A stretch of DNA of 64,000 bases from Pseudomonas aylmerensis (GTDB lineage: Bacteria > Pseudomonadota > Gammaproteobacteria > Pseudomonadales > Pseudomonadaceae), in contig NZ_MAUE01000023.1 in NCBI RefSeq assembly GCF_001702265.1, positions 1 to 64,000 of the forward strand. The letters are read 5' to 3'. Each line of letters begins with the position of its first letter. Position 1 is the stretch's first letter. A program made the position numbers and the translations under genes. Below are positions 59,761-64,000 of this stretch, piece by piece. Below the pieces are notes generated by a model. It was not told the DNA's origin and did no database searches. It worked only from the letters and a program-made list of their open reading frames with translations.

Positions 59761-60147
59761 TCAAGTACGGCGTACGAAAGTGCGCATGGTTTGACCTGGG
59801 CCAGTACTGAACGAGAGGGGCCTGGGCATACTTTCATCTGCGGCAATAAACACAAACTCATACCCTTCGAGGCGATAACTGGCGGGCAATTGTTTGCCGG
59901 CATCCTCTCCTATGGAGTCCACCCAGGTAATGCTCTTGGGAACCGTGGTGCTGTCCAGGGAAAACCGTCCAGCCAGCAACACCTCGCCACTGACGGTCTT
60001 CACTTCGAAGTGCTCGCCGGTAATCGTGGTGATTGCGCCTGGAGCGGTGTGGGCGTCGGGGGGATTGAGCACGCCGTTGTCTTCGAGTGAGGTCTGCTCC
60101 CAGGCACCTTGCAGGGCTAGAAAATCCGGGTCTGAAATGGATGACAT
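59761..60147 (-). CDS. TIGR03067-like small protein
   Basis: A 128-residue protein that looks like one beta-rich lipocalin-like domain of the TIGR03067 type: ALQGAWEQTSLEDNG at the start, ITGEHFEVKTVSGEVLLAGRFSLDSTTVPKSITW in the middle and YEFVFIAADESMPRPLSF near the end. No signal peptide is seen. The family has no known function. AAAGGAAT precedes the ATG at 60145-60147. It is isolated, with its own terminator. Confidence 0.78.
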   Translation of the reverse strand: MSSISDPDFLALQGAWEQTSLEDNGVLNPPDAHTAPGAITTITGEHFEVKTVSGEVLLAGRFSLDSTTVPKSITWVDSIGEDAGKQLPASYRLEGYEFVFIAADESMPRPLSFSTGPGQTMRTFVRRT

Positions 60148-60545
60148 ACAAATTCCTTTTTGCTGAAGGACCAATCGCTGGTCGTTAGGGACAATGTGGC
60201 AGGTTTGCGTACCAGAAGCTTAACCGCGTGTAGGAATTGTCTTATTTTTCAGGTTTAAATGTAATTTTTCCTTTCCCGACAGGCAATTAGCGTTACTTTG
60301 CCTGGCCGCCGGGTAACGTCTCGTAACGGACCGTCTATGCTCCGGGTGTCTGCCAGTCATGACACCCGGGTAACTGATATGAAACGTCACGCCGTCAGGT
60401 GTGAAGGTTCAATCAATTGGGTGGTCCCTCTGCCGGCAGAGGGCCATGTGTATCGTGTGCCCGGACGTTGCCCCCTGTTTATTCAGTCGTTATCCAGGTT
60501 TGATTTTTTGGGCACTGGATTTCAACTCATCAGGGTGTATGAATC
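60148..60545. promoter_or_regulatory. Upstream region of the Wzz gene with perfect hairpin
   Basis: This 398-bp gap holds the promoter of the minus-strand gene and the leader of the Wzz gene. A hairpin CCGGGTGTC/GACACCCGG with a ten-base loop lies at 60342-60369. Just after it a 56-codon frame (60379-60549) starts with ATG and overlaps the Wzz start. A directly repeated cgtaacg/gggtaac stretch lies before the hairpin. I see no other signal. Confidence 0.4.
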
Positions 60546-60549
60546 TTGA
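60379..60549 (+). CDS. Possible 56-residue leader ORF before the Wzz gene
   Basis: A short frame from ATG 60379 to TGA 60549, whose stop overlaps the TTG start of the Wzz gene (TTGA). Overlap coupling would explain how the weak TTG start is translated. It has no recognisable domain and no strong Shine-Dalgarno. It may be chance. Confidence 0.25.
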   Translation: MKRHAVRCEGSINWVVPLPAEGHVYRVPGRCPLFIQSLSRFDFLGTGFQLIRVYES

Positions 60550-61862
60550 ATAACACTCCCCAGCTTCATCAACATTTACCGTCGGACGAGATTGATCTAT
60601 TTGAACTGTTTCACGCGATCTGGAAGCAAAAGAAACGGGTCATCGGTTGCACGATTCTGGCGGGCCTTCTGGGAGTAGGCTACGCGTTTCTGGCACCGAG
60701 GGTTTACCAGGTGAGCAGTGTGCTTCGGCCTGCAGCGATCAATGAATTGGATGCCCTGAATCGCTCTGACGTCTACCGGCTGCCGCCCGCCGAGGCATTG
60801 GCCAAGGTGGGCATGCAATTGGACTCTTACGAGGCCCGCCTGGGTTTTTTCCGGGCTAACCCGGCACTGTTCGAAGCGTTCCAGCGTCCAGGGCGAAGCC
60901 TGGAGCAGAGCTTTGAAGCGTTCAATCGCAATGCCATCAACCTGATGTTGCCGGATCCGAAAAAATCCGAACCCCTCAACAGTTCGATCCGGGTGGAGAT
61001 GCAGTACCCCACGGGCATTGACGGCGTGGCGATTCTCAACGGATTCGTCGACTACGCGATTGCGCAGGAGCGCAGCCAGGTGGGCGCGGATTTCAAGGTC
61101 ATCGTCAACAACCGTCTCAATGAGCTCAAGGGCAAAATTGACGCGGCGCGGAGCAATTACGAAACCGCCAAGGCGGCGAAAATCGCCAGGCTTTTGGAGG
61201 ACGATAAGGTCAAGCGCGCGCGACTGCAGGACGAACTCAGCGCCTTGCACTTGCAACTGAAGATGGAGCGTACCAGCCACCTGGCGGAACTCGACGAGGC
61301 GATCTCGATTGCCAGGGCTGTCGGCATCCGGACTCCCACTGCGCCCTCGGCCATGGGCGCTGATGCTTCCGGTAGATCCAGCCAAGTCATGCGCACCGTG
61401 GTGACCAACCAGAAGCTGCCGCTGTATTTCATGGGTACGGAAGTCCTGGAAGCTGAGCGCAAGGCACTGCAACGGCGTACCAACGATGATTTCACCAACA
61501 GTCGTGTCGCCGAGATCAGCAAGGAACTGCGCATGCTTGATGTGAATCGTGAGGTCGAGGTGCTCAACGATCGCAAGAATGAGGACATATTCCTGCAGAA
61601 CGTGGAGCCCTTGTGGGCAGAAGAGGCCCGGCTGCGCAGCCTCAACATCGACATGAGTACGTTGAAATTGGTGACGGTGGACCGCCAGGCCCAGGAACCG
61701 CTGAACCCGATAAAACCCAAGGGCGCGTTGATTATCGCCCTTAGCGTGGGGGCCGGGCTGCTGCTGGGTATATTGCTGGCATTGATTACCCACTTCGCGC
61801 AGGTGCGACGTGAAAACGGGCCTTTTTCGGTGACCGCCGATCGCCGTCTCCCGCTGCGCTAG
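60546..61862 (+). CDS. wzz: Wzz-family polysaccharide chain-length determinant
   Basis: A 438-residue inner-membrane co-polymerase that sets O-antigen chain length. The N-terminal region (DEIDLFELFHAIWKQKKRVIG) leads to TM1 at about 38-56, followed by the Wzz motif stretch YQVSSVLRPA. A long periplasmic helical domain (about 60-385) and TM2 at about 394-415 with a proline-rich approach (QEPLNPIKPKGALI) complete the fold. The best start is TTG at 60546; no ATG precedes the first conserved residue in frame. It is longer than enterobacterial Wzz (about 325), like Pseudomonas Wzz1. It is not beside a polymerase or glycosyltransferase here. Confidence 0.88.
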   Translation: MNNTPQLHQHLPSDEIDLFELFHAIWKQKKRVIGCTILAGLLGVGYAFLAPRVYQVSSVLRPAAINELDALNRSDVYRLPPAEALAKVGMQLDSYEARLGFFRANPALFEAFQRPGRSLEQSFEAFNRNAINLMLPDPKKSEPLNSSIRVEMQYPTGIDGVAILNGFVDYAIAQERSQVGADFKVIVNNRLNELKGKIDAARSNYETAKAAKIARLLEDDKVKRARLQDELSALHLQLKMERTSHLAELDEAISIARAVGIRTPTAPSAMGADASGRSSQVMRTVVTNQKLPLYFMGTEVLEAERKALQRRTNDDFTNSRVAEISKELRMLDVNREVEVLNDRKNEDIFLQNVEPLWAEEARLRSLNIDMSTLKLVTVDRQAQEPLNPIKPKGALIIALSVGAGLLLGILLALITHFAQVRRENGPFSVTADRRLPLR

Positions 61863-62126
61863 CGCGGGCCAGACACCTCGCGGGCGGGCTGTAAAGCCTG
61901 CCCGCCGAGGTCGTCGCCCATCACATTCACAAGACAGCTTTTCACAATTCTTAGTTAACTTTTGGTTACAACTTGTGGCTAAATAACTGCCAATGGCCAC
62001 GAACCAGGTTGTCAACCAGGCTTGGTGCCGATTGTGTGAATTGTGATTTCAGGTGCTGCTATCCATCCTCGGCCGTTGTGGGCGCGCAGGAGCAGCCTGT
62101 TCTCTTCTGACTTGTGACGAAATCCC

Positions 62127-63026
62127 TTGAAACTCATCATTGTTGTTCTCTACGTTGCCTCCATCGCGTATGTACACCTGCGCGGTCGAGTGCGGCACAA
62201 GCTGGGCCGTCAGCTCAGCGATCACTCGACCTTCCTTGCACCGATCAACTGCTTTCTCTACCTCTTCTCCAAGCTGCCCAGCCGACCGTACCTGTCGCCG
62301 AGTGATTTTCCCGACCTGAGCCCGTTGCAGGAGCACTGGGAGGAAATCCGCCAGGAAGGCCAGAACCTGATGCGGGCCGGCGAAATCAAGCGTTCCGACC
62401 AATACAACGACGTCGGCTTCAACTCGTTTTTCAAGTCTGGCTGGAAGCGTTTCTACCTGAAGTGGTATGGCGACAGCCACCCGTCGGCGATGAAGCTGTG
62501 CCCGCGCACCACCGAACTGGTGCAGAGCATCGGCTCGATCAAGGCGGCCATGTTCGCCGAGCTGCCACCAGGCTCGAAACTGGTGCGTCACCGTGATCCG
62601 TATGCCGGGTCGTACCGCTACCACCTGGGCCTGGAGACGCCGAACGATCCTGGCTGCTACATCAATGTGGATGGCGAGAATTACTACTGGCGCGATGGCG
62701 AGCCGGTGATGTTTGACGAGACCTACATTCACTACGCCGAAAACACCACGCAGCAGAACCGCATCATCCTGTTCTGCGACATCGAGCGGCCAATGAAATA
62801 CCGCTGGGCCGCCGCCTTCAATCGCTGGTTCAGCCGTAACGTGATGGCCGCCGCCGGCTCGCCCAACGACGATGGGGACAAGACCGGCGGGCTGAACCGT
62901 GCGTTTACGCGCCTGTACAAGATCCGCCTGCGCGGCAAGGAACTGAAAAAGCGCAACCGTACGCGCTACTACCTGGAAAAGTGGGCGATCTTCGCTGCAC
63001 TGGCGTTGATCTTCGTGCTGATCTGA
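62127..63026 (+). CDS. lpxO: LpxO lipid A 2-hydroxylase
   Basis: A 299-residue Fe(II)/2-oxoglutarate hydroxylase of the aspartyl/asparaginyl beta-hydroxylase family that adds a 2-OH group to the secondary laurate of lipid A. A membrane helix lies at about 1-18 and another at the C-terminus. The iron ligands are in LVRHRDPYAGSYRYHLGL (H-x-D) and the later histidine in ETYIHYAENTTQQNR, followed by the oxoglutarate arginine. The start is TTG at 62127, giving MKLIIVVLYV as in close relatives. It follows the Wzz gene after 264 bp; both modify LPS. Confidence 0.93.
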   Translation: MKLIIVVLYVASIAYVHLRGRVRHKLGRQLSDHSTFLAPINCFLYLFSKLPSRPYLSPSDFPDLSPLQEHWEEIRQEGQNLMRAGEIKRSDQYNDVGFNSFFKSGWKRFYLKWYGDSHPSAMKLCPRTTELVQSIGSIKAAMFAELPPGSKLVRHRDPYAGSYRYHLGLETPNDPGCYINVDGENYYWRDGEPVMFDETYIHYAENTTQQNRIILFCDIERPMKYRWAAAFNRWFSRNVMAAAGSPNDDGDKTGGLNRAFTRLYKIRLRGKELKKRNRTRYYLEKWAIFAALALIFVLI

Positions 63027-63045
63027 CACCGGGCAAGGGCACGAC

Positions 63046-64000
63046 TCACTCCGGTGGTGTCGCGCCCAGCTTGTCCCACATCTTGCGGGTGATCTTCTGC
63101 CGATTGGCATAGCCCGCCCACGGGTCACTCTTCAGGCTATTCAAGCGTTCCTGCAGGTTGGCCACCGTCCATTGCTGAGCACCGCGCAACCCCTTCAACT
63201 CCTCGCGACTCACCGGTACCGATACCGGCAGGCCCGGGCGTGCCCGCACGGAATAGGCCGCCACCGTACTGGCGCCTCGCGCGTTGCGCAGGTAATCGAT
63301 AAAGATTTTGCCGACACGATTCTTTGGCCCGGAGGTGGCGGTGAAACGCTCTGGCAGTTGAGCGGTCATGAACTGCGCGACAGCCTTGGCGAAGGCTTTC
63401 ACCGTGTCCCAGCCATCGCGCCGCGCCAGCGGGACGATCAGGTGCAAGCCCTTGCCGCCGCTGGTCTTGACGAAGGCCTCCAGGCCCAGTTCGTCAAGCA
63501 CCGACAGGGTCAGCTGCGCCGCTTCCAGCATGGTTTTCCACGGCAGTGCGGGGTCCGGGTCGAGGTCCAGCACAAACAGGTCCGGCGTCTCGATCTTGTC
63601 CGTGGTGGCGCCCCAGGTATGCAGCTCGATGGTGCCCATTTGCACGGCCCCGAGCAGCGCGCGAGGGCTGTCGATTTCCATCAGGCGGGCGTGGCCTGGG
63701 TCCAGTGACGGGTCAAGTTGCTTGATGTTGGGAATGGCCAGGCGCTCCGAGTGCTTCTGGAAGAACTGCTCGCCGTCGACGCCTTCGGGTGCCCTCAGCA
63801 ATGAGACGGGCCGGTGGCGCAGGAAGGGCAGGACCCACTCGCTGATGCTCTGGTAAAACGCGGCCAGCTGCTGCTTTTGCGTGCCGCTTTGGGTGTCGAT
63901 GATCCGCTCGGGGTGCGTAATGTTCACCCCGTCGCTGGTTTTTTTGGCACTTGAGGCCTTGGGGGCTTTCAGCGATTTCGCCGTGCGCGGCTGCTCATGG
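63046..64000 (-). CDS. ligD: LigD multifunctional NHEJ ligase, C-terminal polymerase domain (5' part beyond window)
   Basis: The open frame continues through the right edge, so this is the 3' part of a larger gene. Visible are about 318 codons: a lysine/alanine-rich linker (about 63928-64000) and a complete primase-like LigD polymerase domain starting at ITHPERIID. The catalytic carboxylates are in DLFVLDLDPDP, and KTSGGKGLHLIVPL and the C-terminal basic stretch are typical. In full LigD this domain follows the phosphoesterase and ligase domains in Pseudomonas; it adds nucleotides during non-homologous end joining with Ku. A GTG at 63925 could be mistaken for a start. Confidence 0.92.
   Translation of the reverse strand, partial: HEQPRTAKSLKAPKASSAKKTSDGVNITHPERIIDTQSGTQKQQLAAFYQSISEWVLPFLRHRPVSLLRAPEGVDGEQFFQKHSERLAIPNIKQLDPSLDPGHARLMEIDSPRALLGAVQMGTIELHTWGATTDKIETPDLFVLDLDPDPALPWKTMLEAAQLTLSVLDELGLEAFVKTSGGKGLHLIVPLARRDGWDTVKAFAKAVAQFMTAQLPERFTATSGPKNRVGKIFIDYLRNARGASTVAAYSVRARPGLPVSVPVSREELKGLRGAQQWTVANLQERLNSLKSDPWAGYANRQKITRKMWDKLGATPPE

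Noticed and set aside
1..64000. tRNA genes, rRNA, insertion sequences, prophage or integration sites
   Set aside because: I looked for tRNA-like cloverleafs at gene ends, transposase or integrase motifs and terminal repeats and found none. The only repeats are REP-type elements and the two tandem arrays.

Overview
The window reads as one stretch of a high-GC gamma-proteobacterial chromosome, almost certainly a Pseudomonas of the fluorescens group. Three things point there: the gene families and gene order (a nic cluster laid out as in P. putida, nicB with three fused c-haem sites, LpxO, LigD, YbiT, a che2-like chemosensory operon), the codon use, and many Pseudomonas REP-type palindromes such as the gagcgggcttgc core. 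Genes are dense, mostly in ATGA/GTGA-coupled operons. I see no rRNA, tRNA, integrase, transposase or CRISPR array. The sequence looks like ordinary chromosome carrying several accessory catabolic blocks.

Layout. 1-0.4 kb: a 36-bp minisatellite, probably the coding repeat of a minus-strand gene running off the left edge. 0.4-3.5 kb: a sulfonate/sulfate-ester-type ABC transporter, divergent from a Mop/TOBE (SsuF-like) molybdopterin-binding protein. 3.6-5.9 kb: PatB-type C-S lyase, NADPH:quinone/azoreductase-like flavoprotein, GNAT acetyltransferase. 6.1-15.2 kb: a complete extra chemosensory operon (cytoplasmic-facing receptor, CheY, STAS protein, CheA, receptor, CheW, CheR, CheD, CheB) followed by a NarL-type regulator whose receiver has lost its acidic pair.

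15.5-27.2 kb: a sulfur-compound block. A LysR regulator is divergent from two tandem paralogous binding proteins, an FAD-linked hydroxyacid oxidase, an aminotransferase, two permeases, an ATPase, a cysteine-dioxygenase-family thiol dioxygenase, a GST and an unusual 899-residue protein joining four rhodanese modules to a PLP cystathionine-lyase domain. I infer import and breakdown of a cysteine-related thiol or thioether.

27.2-41 kb: the aerobic nicotinate pathway (nicT, nicF, nicE, nicD, nicC, nicX, nicR, nicA, nicB, nicS). A periplasmic nucleoside hydrolase sits where P. putida has the porin gene nicP, suggesting the cluster can be fed by nicotinate or nicotinamide ribosides. At 45-46.4 kb pnuC and a NadR-type kinase, for riboside salvage, lie close by. 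Between them are gamma-glutamyltransferase, exonuclease III and a Rieske-FAD reductase.

46.5-64 kb: a Cache chemoreceptor, uppP, DUF1294 and MmcQ/YjbR proteins, LysR and AraC regulators around an azoreductase gene, an exported hydrolase, two MFS transporters, the ABC-F factor YbiT, a methyltransferase, a small TIGR03067-like protein, a Wzz-type O-chain length protein, LpxO, and the polymerase end of LigD running off the right edge. Three large degenerate REP arrays (30.6, 35.6 and 55.3 kb) share one palindromic core with amplified flanking half-units. The second has grown into a regular 37-bp tandem array.
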